Below, in pieces: positions 47,401 to 62,400 of a DNA stretch of 64,000 nucleotides (position 1 is its first letter; every line of letters starts with the position of its first letter). The translations under genes and the position numbers were made by a program. The notes beneath the pieces were generated by a model, which saw only the letters and a list, made by a program, of their open reading frames with translations, was not told where the DNA came from and did no database searches. The DNA lies in NCBI GenBank assembly GCA_013365325.1, contig JABVXV010000004.1, forward strand, positions 372,001 through 436,000, written 5' to 3'. The DNA is from Dipetalonema caudispina (lineage: Eukaryota > Nematoda > Chromadorea > Rhabditida > Onchocercidae).

Positions 47401-50400
47401 AGATTAGGAGGAATTAGAAATTTAAATTATAAAGTAAAGTAAAGCAATAGAAGGTAGTTCCTATGTTCTGGAATTGGAGGGATTTAAAAATTGAGAACTA
47501 TTCGATAGTGTCACATTTTATATGATTACGAATACATGGATAGGAAACTATCATAAGTAAAATGAAAAAGAGCGAAAGCAATTCTGCGACCCCGTGACCA
47601 CCATTCTCTTTGATAGGATAGGATAATGCAGGTTAAAAATAATTACCTCATCGGAACCATCACCACAATCATCGTTGCCGTCGCAAAGTTGGAAGGGTCG
47701 TGTGCAATTATGATTGTTGCATTGGAATTCGCCAACAGCACAAATTCTGGGTCCTGAAAAACATCGATAAATGATTGAAAACCGATCCTAAAGCAAAATC
47801 TTTTGTGAACACATGAACAAGAGAAGAATGAAAATTATCTTCCATGAAAGATATGATAGAAAACAGTTACCGCAAATATCTTTTCCAGGTTCATCACTAC
47901 CATCACGGCAATCCGGCTCTCCGTCGCAGTACCAAAGTTTTGGAATACATTTAGCGTCATCCCCACCACACGCAAACTGTCGATCTGTGCAGTGAGGTTC
48001 ACAAGTTTTATTATCAGCAAGAAGAACAAACTGATCAGGGCAAGAGCATGTAAAGCCAGGATCGTGTGCTGATAACAAACATAAGTGAGAACAACCACCG
48101 TTGTTATCACCACATGGATTCTTATATTCCGGTTGTCGGAATGGGTGAACAACCTGAAGCAAATTATGGCAAAATAAAGTTAGATCGAAGTCTGAAAGGA
48201 ATGTTTGCTGATTATTAAAAAAAAGGATTTATTGTTGTTTACAAGACTTGATGAAATAAAAATCCAAAATTAAATGAAAGAGTAATAACCCTGATGTCAT
48301 TTGGCAGTTGTGTCGTTATCTTGAGTACTGTTTCATTCATACCAGTCCACTTATCAGCTCTAATAATTTCTCGCAAATTCCAGTCTGACCAGAACAAATA
48401 ATCATCGAATACGGTCATCGATGAGATATGCGAAGTACGTTTCGCTGGGATATGATGTCTGGCTCCGCCATTCAAATCCATAAAGCCAACTTCATTTAAG
48501 TGTGCATCCGCCCAGAACAGCCTGTAACAAATTACTGCAAAGGAATGATGACTAGAAAGTGAACAAATGAAAAAAGGACTCAAAAAAAAGCCTTAGATTA
48601 GCTGCACTTAAAATGGATATAATTCTGCTGACCTAATGAAATTATATCACTTCTACTATCTTGATCGTAAAGTTTATTATTGCCGCTGTTCCCTTACAAC
48701 TCTAACCTTCCTTGGACTTTTATGGATAATATGGTTACTTACTTATCAGCAAAGAAATCGATAGCAAGGGCATTAGGCCAGCCAAGATCATTCTCAGCAA
48801 GTTTTTCAATCGGATCAGTTAACTGTGGAGAACCATCCAATGATACTCGACCAATGTATGCTTGTAGACTCCACTCTGTGAAATACAGATAACCTTTTTC
48901 AGGATGTATTACTATTGCCTGAAATTGGATTAGTTAATATATTCACTGAAGCAGAAATTTCAAATAAGCGGAGCAACAAATAAAAAAAACCTTTGGTTGA
49001 GCGATACGATCGCGAATAAGTGTTTTACAATAACGGCCATCTAATTCACAAACTCGCAGCGAACGTTCCTGTCGGTTCAACAGGTACAGTTTGCGCCCAA
49101 TCCAGTCAATTGCAATCCCTATAGTAGAAAATTAGGTTCGTTTTTCCTATATCAACAAAGATAATCTCGTAAAAAAAAAAAAAAAGAAAAAAACAGTTGC
49201 ATTTAGAGAATGCAACAACTGTGAAGAAATTCAAAAGGACATGAACTGGACTGTGTTACATTTACGTCACTGCGTAATGTACTCCCTGTGTCATGTGATT
49301 CACAAAAATTCACTCTTTTATTTTCTAAGTATATACAAAGTAGTCCAATGTATTCAACGGACATTTTATCTTTTCCACTCATATACAGACACTAGTTCTC
49401 TTGAAAGTCTTGCAATCATAACAAAATATAAACAAAGCTGACCTTCAGTACCAAAAACATTATGTCTCAAAACCACTTCATAAGAGTCAATTGGTTGGTC
49501 CATTTCTTTCATACCAACTCTGTATAGTCTCAATTTACCGGAATCCACGAGATATACCTAAAATGTGGTAGAGGAATACTAATATTTACTTAGAAATAAA
49601 TGGACAGATATTGATATTAAGTTTTTAAGAGATAAAAACGGCTAACAAGATGATTATAAGATAATCAAAAACATCAAGTGCCAAAATGAATCCTCTGGGT
49701 AACTTAACCCATATGTTCCGATAAATTCCACAAAATTCAAAGTTAATAGTTGAAATAGTTAAAGGAAAGAAAAAGTGGATAAGAATTGTTGTAGAGTTCT
49801 CACTTTCTCTTCTTTCATATCGATATCCATCGATATAACATTTTCGAATCCTCGAGCTACTAACTCGTAATTTTGTCCATCTAACGTAAGCTTCCGTACA
49901 TAATGCTTATTTGCAAATAGTAACCATGGTTCAGGATCCTGAAAGATGAAATCATTGGTAAAGTGAATTTTTCATTCCAATAAAATTTTATCTCAAACTG
50001 ACGATCACTTTATTGGTTTTTCTTTTTTGATGAACTACACGAGGAAAATTTTAAAAACGTACCATATTAATTCGTTTGCATGTACGGTCATCACTTGATA
50101 TAGCATATCCATCAACGCACCAGCATTTATAAGTACCAATTTTGTTTTCGCATTTTTGACTGCATCGCCCAAGCCCAGCTTAGATCAATATTAGATAAGA
50201 TAAATAAATGAGCAAAAAAGACTATTTAGCCTTCATTCGATTACTTGAGAAATAACGAGAGAAGATATAGAGATTTCTAAATCTAATTGCTAATTAGTTG
50301 TATGGGAAGTTCAATATGCGTCACGACAAACGGGAAGACAAAATTTCGTCAAGCAATTTTACTTAACTTTTGAAAAAGTCCAAGTAATGTGACTTAACTT

Positions 50401-53400
50401 TAGCAGAAAAATATACATAATGGAATAAAGAAATGAAGAAATGTTAGGCATCTTTCAAAATTTACCAATAATCGTCAAATAGAGGTTAAATCTTGGGAAA
50501 ATGACAAAATAATAAATATTTACTTTCACATTCATCGATGTCATGGCATGATTTTTTATCATCTTTATCAAGAGCGAACCCTTCGAAACAATCACAACGA
50601 TAATCGATTGGTAAATCAACGCATTTTTGCTCGCATAATGGCTTTTCGGCAATGGTACATTCGTTAATAACTGTAAAACTTTTATTAATGAATCAGTTAT
50701 TTGTAGATCGATTCTCATTTGACAAGTAATTTTTATAATCAAATGGTTTACAGCATTTTGACGATTCATCGGATCTATCCGGACAGTCGTAAACTCGATC
50801 GCATACTTTTGTTGCCATTATACATTCCCCGTTATTACAGCGGAACTGTCCCACAGGACAATTACTTGTGATCAATGTTGAAGCATTCTTATCTGCACAT
50901 TCCTGAAAACGCTTTTCACTCACTAAAGAGTTGTCTAACAGATCAACTCAAAACCGATCAGTAATTAAGCTATCATCGGATACAGTATCAGTCTCTGCAA
51001 TCCTACTGAATATCTTATTAGTTCATTACCTTCTCATCACTACCATCGTCACAATCATCATTTCCATCACATTTCCATGAATTAGGGATGCATTTGTTAT
51101 TCGTGCATTGCCAGAACTCAGGTTGACATTGTGAGTAAGCTTAATGGAATAATTTACAGCATTAAGCGAAATGTAGAAAAGCAAATTCGATACATGAAAA
51201 AGGATCGCAATAACACTTACTACAGTTGGCGTGCTCGTCAGAGCCATCCAAACAATCGTTATCACCATCACATTCCCATGACGCATGGATACAGTGTTTG
51301 TTGGCACATCTGATATACACATATATATCTTCTTGTCTTCGGTAAATTGATGAACATTGGAATGATTTTCTTTTAACCTGATTTAAATCAAAATAAACCT
51401 GAATTCTCCTTTGTTACACTCCTTCTTCTCCACTCCACATAATTCTTTGCTTTCATCCTCTCCATTTGCGCAGGTGACATCACCGTCACAGAGCCATGCT
51501 TTCGGTATACACTCGTATTTCGGTTGAGTAAGATGAGCGTTTGATTTGCAATGAAATTCCTGATCAGTACAAGTACGGTTCCCTGAATGAAACAACTAAT
51601 TATTCAACAACAAATTTCTTTATCACCTTTCGCCATCATCCACGATTAGCTTACCACAGTTATGAATGATACTTTCATCGGTCGCATCCCCACAGTCATC
51701 TTCGCCGTCACAAATGAATGCTCGACTGATACATTTCCCGTTACCGCACTGAAAAATAAACCAATAAATGAATGATAATTTCAATCAGGAATATATTGAA
51801 GTCCTCTTAAACGGATGATTCATACCTGGAATAAATACTCTCCTAAGCAAATGCGCTTCCCAGTAGAATCTGTGCAATTCGTATGATTTTCATCCCAAGC
51901 GTCTTCACCGCAATCATTGTCACCGTCACATTGCCACGTTTCCGGTATACATCGACCGCTTGGGCAACGAACACTGCAATTTGTATTGTGTTAAACTTTT
52001 TTTTTTTGCGTTGACTAAAGTATCAGTAAACTTCCTAGAAGACTAAAGTATGTTATTGCATCAATCTGCTATTTTAATATCAAAAGCTAAGAAAAGAAGG
52101 GTTACTGTATTACAGTGTTTAAATTAAAAGCTATTAGTAAATGATCCTGGCAATGCAAATCAAATGAAAAGCAAAAGTATTATAGCCAGAGCAAGATATC
52201 TTATCAGTAGGAGAACGCACTAATGCATTGCACATGGTTGATTCATGCAGAAAAGTTTATTTTCATCTGCCTTATCGCCACAATCATCGTAACCATCACA
52301 AAGATCCGCTGGTTGAATACAAATATTCGTATTTGGACAACGTATTCGTACTCCACGACAATCAATTGGCAAATCTGGACATGTTTCCTTGTTTTCATCG
52401 GATACTTTTTCATCGTGACAATCATTGTGACCATCACATATCTAAATATTAATAAAGCAGTATTCCCATTGATGAAAACCTTATTTTCTTACTACGAATA
52501 TTTCGATTATAAAACAGCGCCAGAGAATAAAATAATTCAATTCAAGTTTTCGTGGCCAGCTTTTACCTTTACCCTAAGTAACTAAGGCACACATGCGATG
52601 TTGACGTGCAAATGCATATTCTAATAAAATTGTGCTCAGTTGAAATTTTAAGACGCTCTGAAAGAGCGCTAATGTGAGTCTGAATTCATGCATGCAAAAA
52701 GTACTGCATGTATACCTTGGTATTGTTGATGCAATGTCCATTAGAGCACTCGAAATGTCCAGAAGGACAAGCAGATGAGATGATAGTGCAATCCAGCTCA
52801 TCTGAATTATCACCACAGTCGTCTATACTATTGCAATGACGATCAGCATCGATACAACGTCGATTAGAGCATAGGAAATACCGTTCTGGACATACTCGTG
52901 TGTCTGAAAGTGAAGGTTTATCAATAGAAAGAAGAAACAAAGTGAAATAAAATTTTTTCAATTTAAACAGAATATATAACTCACTACAATAAGTTGGATG
53001 CTCATCCGAACCATCTGTGCAATCTTGCTGACCATTACATGTTGCACTAAGTGCTATGCAGGTACCATCACCACATTGGAAGTTGTATGGTGCTTGACAT
53101 GTCTTAAGAATTATATAAAGATAAGATATTATATGGAAGTAAGTGATGTTACTATGATAAAGATGATATCTGTACAACAGGAATGTCTTCTATATCATTT
53201 TTCCCTGATCTTGTTATCTAAATATCACTTCTTTGTTCATTTGAACAGTAAGTCTAATGCCACAACAATCCCATGGCTGCGATGTAACGAGAAAAATTCT
53301 CCGGAATCCAATCAATCAGAACTAACTTGAAGAGCTTCCCGCGGTACACATTGAGTAGCAATATCCTTCCCAGGTTCTGTGACAAGTTCGAAAGAATCAT

Positions 53401-56400
53401 TGCAAGCACACTGCACCTTTGATGCAGTCACTTCGCCATCTGATGCAATTACATGACAAAGCTGAAATAGATATATCCCTTTATATCATTAAGTCTTCCT
53501 TATCACTTCGAGGATTTCTCAAAATGGGATATGGTAGTTTTATTTAATTAATTAGTTAGTTTTTATCAGTTGCAGCAAATCTGGCATACATTGAATAGAT
53601 ACAAATTATCCTTTACCTGTTCACAGCCACCATTGTCCTTTTTGCAGAGACCTGATATGGATGCACTACAGAATTGATTACGAGTTCGTGTATCCGCTTC
53701 GGAAGCAACCACTCGTAGTGTAGATGGAATCCGCCGATCTGATACCACATTCTGATAATCGATACCAGAGTTCTAGAAAGATAACATCATTCATACTCAC
53801 TATTCGAAAAACAATATGTGAGTAGGATAAACGATAAGCAAACAGTACCTTATTCATGCGAAATATTCCATTAGCAAGCGGATCGCTCATATATAGCCAC
53901 TGACCCCATATGTCGAGGCTTTTAGCACGATATCCAACACCAATTGTACGTCGATTCTTACCGTCGTAATCCGACGATTCAATGTTTAATCTGTAACAAT
54001 TACCACTACTTTTTTTATTCTTTCTCACGCTTCACTGTTTGGTAAAACTCCATTCAACTAACCTAATTAAAAAGTCATACAAATTTCGAAATTAATACCA
54101 ATTTTCAGTACCGAGCAAAAAAGTTTTTCTAGTTGAGCATAATAATTATTACTTGTTGATATCAGCCCAATAAATTCGTTGTTCTCGGAAATCAATGGCC
54201 AATGCTGCAGGTAAACTTATACCCTCCTTCAGGATTACACGTCGACTACCACCTGCCATGTTGGCACGCTCGATACGTGGCTCATACATCCCTATGGCAA
54301 TATTTACTTATTTTCAAAAATAAAAGTTCACAGCACTTTAAGTATAGCAGAAGAGTTGAAAATAGTAAAGTTAATCTATCGTTATATTTTGTTACAATAA
54401 TAACATAAGTGGTAATTATAAAATCATAGATTTGAATGCAAAATGAATACGATTTATAGCGAAATTTTGTATGGAAGAAAAGGTCAATGAAGGGAAAGGA
54501 TTTACAGAAAGTGAAATGCTGAAGTGAAAAAAAATCCATAAATTTCTATATAAATGATTCATTCATTCATATAAAATCGGAAAGGTAATGAAAATAACTT
54601 ACCGCCAGTTATTTTGTAACCACTATCAGACCAGAAAACGAAACCGGCACATGGATCAAGAGCTAAGGCATATGTCCAATCACCGTTTGCAACTGTAGCT
54701 GCATGTTCGCCTTGTACATCTACTACATATACTTTACCACCCCTGCATTACTAAAGTTTCGACTAAGAAATGAAAGACATTCGATAACGAATCAGATATA
54801 CTTCAAATGATTCATTCGATCACTCCTCAAACTACTTTTTTCAATAAAACTTTCTTCAAAAAAATTTATGAGTATAAAATATAGAAATTTGTACTATTAT
54901 TACTATTTTTTCACAAATGTCATTAGCTAAAATTTCAGTATAATTTTGATTTTAATGATTGCATGTGAGTCTGCTACGAGAAAAAAAAACTCACAATACT
55001 AATTATCAAATCACTCTATCCATGTCTAGGCTATCAATAGTTTGAATCGTCTGGTCTTAGCCAACAAGCGTTTGGCGGTGTTACGATAGTTTTCTAAGTT
55101 TTGGAATCTATTTTGCACTACTTCAACAATTCATTATCACTATAAGCCGAAATCGGTCGAAGAAGTATGAAAATCATTAGTTAATTTATAAGCTTGCTTA
55201 TGAGGAATATTTCGCACCTGCCAGTAGTGAAATATATTTTGTGCGTTAACCAATCAAGTTTCATATCCGAAATATGTCGCACTGACTCAGCAAGCTTATT
55301 TTTTGCAGGACCAAAAATGAGTCTGAAATAAGTAAAGTTCAAATGAAATTCAATGATCATTAATAATGACGTAAATATCACTTCAAATGGATAGTAAGAG
55401 CAACTAACCTTCGTTTAGCTGGCTGATTCATTGCAAACCATGAGATATTTGCGCCATTTGGAGATTCAGTAACCATGTAGATGCGGCGTAAATTCACGTC
55501 AACATCAAATGTTTGCAAATTTTCAATTTGAGGCAAAGCTTCCTTTAATGGATTTGGTGCTTTCACGTTTGGTTCGATCGGAGTATCCACTATATAGTTA
55601 CCATCCGCAAACATTAGGAATGTCTCGGGCTCTAAAGAATCTGTGTGTAGCAAAAAATCTACTGCACGTTTAGAAAATACTACTAAGAAGTAAATATTTG
55701 ATAAAAAAAGATTATCCATTTTCTCAGTTGTAAATGTAGCACACTTCGTCCTGTAGTATTCCATAATAGTGATATCTACAAACAAAAAATGATTAAGAAT
55801 GATAAGTGATAAAAGAATAACTTTATGATACCTTCGCAAGATCTCCCTTTCAGTACACCACGAGCACATGCACACAAAGGACTTTGACTGCCAGGAGAGG
55901 CGAAGCAAAGTTGGGTACATGGAGTTTTCCTCAAATTATCCGTTATTTGACAAGGTGATGACGCTTTTGGCTGCACTGATTCATCAAACACAACAACATT
56001 TCCCAGATCAGCTAAACCAGCAGCAATCGTTGTTGGTGATAATAATAATGATGTCTGATTCGGATGGCTAAAATACAATTCCTAAAGATCTACCACAATG
56101 TTCACACTACTCAGTACACTACTCTTCTTATAGGTAGTGCAAGGTCAAACAATCATGCTGTTAGCCGTTTACTTATTTAAATTTTATTTCAAATATTCCG
56201 GTTTGGACTATTTGCTTTTATGTTTCGCCACCACTTAGCATTATCTTTTCGGCTTGAAGTTTCTGAAGATAGCTTCGCTAATGCATAAACTTTCCGATTC
56301 CTATAATGCTTAGAACGAATTTTGGAGTATAATACAACATTTCGAAAGTCAATTACCGGACAATTGAGTTGACCATTTACCTTGTAAACTATAGAGATAT

Positions 56401-59400
56401 ATAGACTATTATAATATAAATGTTATGGTCATCCTTCATTTTCATTTCACTCTGATAATATAACTGATATGAACTTCATTCTAACAACTAACCTGGATGC
56501 AGAAAATACTTTTTCTAAGCGGTTATCTGTCCAGTACATTGTCTGTCCGAGTAATGAAATACCCGCTGCGGCGGCAATATCGCTTCGTACCAGTTCCACA
56601 GGGCCACCATCGGCTCGAACACGATATATCCCTAATATTATGGCATATTCATTAAATATTAAACTAATAGCTCTTATCTTTGAGGAAGATTTAATTAATT
56701 GAGCAGTATATCAGAAAAAAAAAACTGCTGAAAGCAAAGAAACCTTAATTTCGAATTAATGATAATATGAAAAGGTTTCTCGACCCTCAACTATCTATTG
56801 AAAAATAGACAAGCTTTGACTTACCATCAAGTTTAGCATCACTCCAGTAGATCATGTGACTATTGGGATCAACTATCAAATCTGTTGGTTCAGCAATATT
56901 TTCATGGACAACTACCTGTCGATGACTTCCATCTAGGAAGGCTCGCTAAATTTAATAATCTTTACTATTTGGAAAGTTTTTCTGAGTTAGTCATGAGAGA
57001 CAACAATAGTTCAAGGTCACCTGAATAGAAGGTTTTTGGCCCTGATCAGCCCAGTACAAATATCTGCCAACTGGATCTACAGCAAGAGAAGTTGGTGTTT
57101 CAGTCTTCGTTGAGAGCAGAATCTTACGATGTTTACCATCTAGCTGACAAACTTCAATATGAGTCCGATCGGAATCAACATTGATAAAGTATAAGTTATC
57201 TGCAAAAATACTCACAAGGGTATGGGTCAGTGATCCAAAATTAATTCTGCAATTCATTACTCGCTTCTATACAATGAATAAATTCTTCAGTTGGATTACA
57301 AATTTAAATCAGTGACTTATTTCCAGAAGCAAACTTTTCTGATGATCACTAAGACTTACAATTAACCCAATCGAGTGCAATGCTTCGTACTGTAAATGAG
57401 CCAAAGTTATCTCGAACAATATTTTTCACTTCACCGCTACCCAAAGTAACCTTATAGATGCCCCGATTTGGACCCGATGTTTCCGCTACGAACAGAGATT
57501 TGCTTTCGAATTCAAAATCAACCGCGGTGATTGACGTACCACCAATAGGTTCCATTGCCGTTGATTTTTTTTGTTCTTCTTTCAACCTGACAATTAGTTT
57601 ATTGTGAGAAAACCATCACCTCTCACTTTTCAAATTGATCATAAATGTTCAAAATCAAAGAGACTTACGGTATTCCAGTGATCTGTGTTTTTGTAGCTAC
57701 GATCAAGAATGATTGATCAAAAAGTTTGCAATGAGTAGCACCCTCAAGAACATAACCAGTAGCACACATACAATGGTGTTGTGAAAATGCTTTCGGAATG
57801 CATAAGTGTTCACAATTACCATTATTTGTCCGGCATGGATGAGAATGTCCTGCTATAAAAATGATATCATCAAGAAATGAATCTATTCAATGTTATAGCA
57901 TTGTATGTTGTATTTTTAGTTGGTAATGTTACTTCTAATAAAAGTAATATGCAAAATCATCTATAATTTTTGGCTAAGGTTCGTAAAACATCATTGCTTA
58001 AAAGGATTACGATAATATTTTACCACTTCGTCCGGAAATAGCTTTGATATTAACCAGCTGATCGACGTCTTTTTTAAAGTGCTGAAACTGTGATAATTGG
58101 CCATCACCGGATAAGACAGTTACTTCGATACTGTCGAATGCACTGTCTGCATAGAACAGCCGATTGTTGAAGAATGCAATACCACGCGGTTGCTTTCCAA
58201 CATCATTTAGTATATAGCGACGATCTTGGCCATCATAGGTCACGAATGATATCTACAACGTGCAAAAGCAATCGTTTTACACAATATGATTAACATTTCA
58301 TACAATTAGCTTTCACTCGACATTTAAATTACTTCATGAAAAAGCCTAACTTACCCGACCAGCCTTTGACTCTGAGAAATATAAGCGTTGATTGACTGTA
58401 TCAAGTGCTAAATGATTTAGTTCAGTGAGATCATTCGAAACAATAACCAATGCGTTTTTGCCATCCAAATCAGCTCGAGCTACCTCAAATGAATTCATAC
58501 TGTATAGCGACGTGTCATACATTAATACAAAGATAATCGAAGGTTTACTTTTGCTGAAACAGCACCGCCACCTCGGTCCAACCAGAAAAGAAGTCCACGA
58601 TCAGAATCGATTGCCAAAGCAACCGGATTGGCTACTGCTGTAGGAGATTGATTATTGTTTAACACAGTTGCTCGGTACTGCAAATATTCTGCGATCAAAC
58701 TTATCAGTTAATCAACTATCTCCGTCTTAATGTAGTATTTCGGATATCATCAAAATTTGAAAAAATCAGAATTGCTTTCAACTAAAAAGATTACCTGCAA
58801 ATCTTTGGTCCGTACTACCTCAATCGTTTGTGAAATTCTATTTGCGACGTACATATTTCTTCCAATCCAATCCATTGCCATTGCATAGGGATCATCCGGA
58901 ATTTGTGATGCAGTTATCTGAATTTTGCTTACCTTATCAATTTATTTCATCGTAGCTTTTAACATTTTCTCCCATCTATTCCTCTTTATCAAAACGAAAA
59001 CAATTAATTACCTGTGTTCGATTAGTCGCAGATGATAATACTTGAATAATTCGCGATTCTGGAAGACTATTAGGACTAATTATTCGACCCGTTGTTGCGT
59101 GTTCCAAATAAAATATCTGAAATTTCTTTTCCCGTCTAAAACCGAACTATTCTTTTGAAAGGCAGGATTTGCTTTTTAATTACGATATAGTCCTCTTTAT
59201 TGCCAAAGTTTATCATTCTGCTTACAATGTTTGCATTACCTCTGCAGATTCTGGATCATAGTCTGCATCATACGCATTGCTGAGACCAGCCAATGGTATC
59301 ATTCCGCAAAGTGAAGGTGTACCGTTCACTGCGTCATCCATGGATAAGCCGAAAATGTTTGTCTTCTGGACCAGCATCAAGAATGGTTTCATATCACTAA

Positions 59401-62400
59401 TACAAGTTCTACCACTTGCATCCAAAATTTTACCTAATGGGCATTTGCATGTGCTTGTCTGCAAACATACAGATTGTGTGATGTAATTCCACAGTTCTAT
59501 CAACATCAGATCCGTGAAACATCAATGATAATTAGCTGATATAAGTCAAATAATGAGGAATAATACGACAATAATAAAAATCGGAAATAACAAAAGGATC
59601 ATTTTAAATATTAATATCCTTTAGATCAATCATATAAATTTCCAGTATATAAAAAACACAGTTAATCTTCAAAAAAAAAAAAAAAAAAAAAAGAACTAAC
59701 CATATCTTTACCGATCAAGCATAGATCAGAGCAAGGATTAGCAGCACAAGGATTTTTGGAATGGGGTTGTAAAACTGGATGTACTGCAGTAACACCAAGA
59801 GCTTTAGAGAATGTGTGTGATTGATATTCTATCGATGTACCATTTGGATATTTTGGGTAAAGCTGAAGTCGTTGCAATCGCCGATCGCTGTAGTAAATTA
59901 TATCTTCAAATATTGCCAGAGCATGTGGATGTTGGACGAATTTTGTTGACGACAATACTTGTGTACGACCTGAAGAATCCTTATAAGTTTTTTTCATCAT
60001 CGTGCTGAATAAGAAATAAAAAATTATTTTAAAAACGAGCAGGCTGCAAATATGTCCAAAACTTCTAATATTAAAAAAAAAAAAAAAAAAAAAATGATGC
60101 ATACGAACAAACCAGTGCCATCGTAATTGATAAAATCGATATAGTCCAATTTACTATCGGCAAAATATAAACGGTTGGTTGTTAAGTCTAAAGCAATTGT
60201 ATTCGGCCAATAAATTTTTGAATTTACTAAGACACGTCTCTCCGAACCATCCATGTTCGCTCTTTCAATACGTGGATTCTGCAAAGAAGCATAATGAGTT
60301 TTCGAGTACCTAAAAGAAAAAAAAAATAGTAGTACAAGGCCATCATTAAAAAGATAATTAACAAAATATACATACTTGACCCCAATCAGTCCAAAACAAA
60401 AGTCCTTTTCTTGGATCAACAGCAATACCTCGTGGTTGATCAACGTTTTCATGAATTAATACCGCTCTGCAAAATCGACATAATTAATGTTGAATAAAGA
60501 TAGTCTATCAGAACTTTCATAAAAATGAAAGAAAAGATTTTTTAAACTATTACAGTAATAAAAGATTTGAAATACAAAGAAATCAAAACTAAACGATAAA
60601 AGAACTTGTACTATTAATTGATCGAGAAAATAAAGAATGTGAAAAAATGAAGATGTGAACCTTGCACCAGGTCGTTCTAATGATGCTACTTCTATAGTAT
60701 TTAAACTGGAATCAACCCAGTATAAGTTACGCGCAATCCAATCCAACGCAATACCTTCTGTCACATCCAAACCTTCACTAATGAATACCGTCACATTTGT
60801 GCCATTCCGCGTTGCCGAATAAATTTTCTTTTCTCTTATATCTGACCTGAAATATTGGAAAACTTCTCATTAATATCATAAACATCTGCCTTCAACATAG
60901 CCAAATGATCTCGCATATGCAAAGTAAACGCTTTCCTTTTATAAATAAACTAACTAACCAATAAATTCGATCTTCGACTGAATCCCAAGTCAATGCAATT
61001 GCATTTTCTACCCGTGCTTCGAAAGTATGCCAATTCTCAAGAAAACGATCGGACCAGTAAATACGATTACGATTTGAGACATAGATGCGCATATCCTGAA
61101 TATAAACATTAAGCAGATGTGCTACTTTTCCATCTCTTCTAAAAATTGTTATGACTGATATGATACCTGAACACCATCAGTAACTTTACAAGTCCTTTTA
61201 TCAGCATCTAGCGTGTATCCTTCTTCGCAACTACAACTGAATCCATGTTTTTCATCAGTACAATTCTGACTGCATGAACGGGCATCTAAGCATTCATTTT
61301 CCGGTTCACATTTAGTTTTATTTACGATCTGCAATATTTTCATCCTATTGTTTCGTTGTAAATTTTTATTAACTTGATTAGTTTTACAGTGAGTCTAATT
61401 AGCTAAGTTCATAGTAAAAAAGACATGAAGATGATACTTGAATTTTAACAAAATTATCATTTACTTTTGCACTGAAATAAACAGTCCATTCTTCTCTTTT
61501 TTTTTCAGATCCTTAACTTTTATTTTTAACTTCTGCTTTGAAAGATAAAGAGATAGAATATTATATGAGAATTTACCGCTTCACCAAATGGACATGAGCA
61601 GAGAGGACCATCAGGACTCATATGACATTTAAAAGCACAAGCAGCCCGATCTGCAGCACATAAGTCTCGAGCACATCGTCCACCCTCATCAGTACCACCG
61701 GGACAATGATCTTTACCATCACATAAGTTATGAAGTGGTATGCAAATATCTGGAGCTCCTGGACATGCTACCTAAATAACAAATGAGTTGAAGCAGGAAT
61801 TTCATATATTTAAACTAGTCTAGAAAATAGAATTGAAAACTCACAACAATTCAGAAATAAATTTTACATATATTTCTACAGATAAAAAAAAAATAAGTGA
61901 ATTGGGCTTCCCAATTGGAATTACACTAATGAACTTTTTTTTAAATTAACCTTACTATCATCTATATCGCCGCAAGCTATATATTGAGGGAACAGTTACA
62001 AAACAGGTAGTTATTAAATTTATGAAGTGTTGATCTGTGGTACATTAAAGGTAACTCAATAGATAAATTGAAAAGATACATGTTCGAAAGGACATCGAAT
62101 AGCAAGCAAATGAGAACGTTGACAACCATGTTCTGCATCTTCATCACTATTATCACCACAATCATTCTCTCCGTCACAAAGCCAAGTCTGTAAAGAAAAA
62201 ATTCAAAAAAATATAATCTTATTTATTCCCTTTCAAAATCTAAAGATCTTTTATAGAAATTGTTAAAATATTGGTAGATTATTTCATACTTCATTTTAAT
62301 ACGTAAAAATACTTGCGTTGAAAATACATCGACCATTGGCACATTTGAAATGATCTTGGGCACATTGAACGCTTGAACATAGGCTTTCAGGTTCATCACT

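Noticed and set aside
61951..61976. Possible 26-nt micro-exon in LRP (CGDIDDSK)
   Set aside because: Including it breaks the frame; direct joining of exon 62080-62187 to 61577-61771 gives a complete LDL-A repeat.
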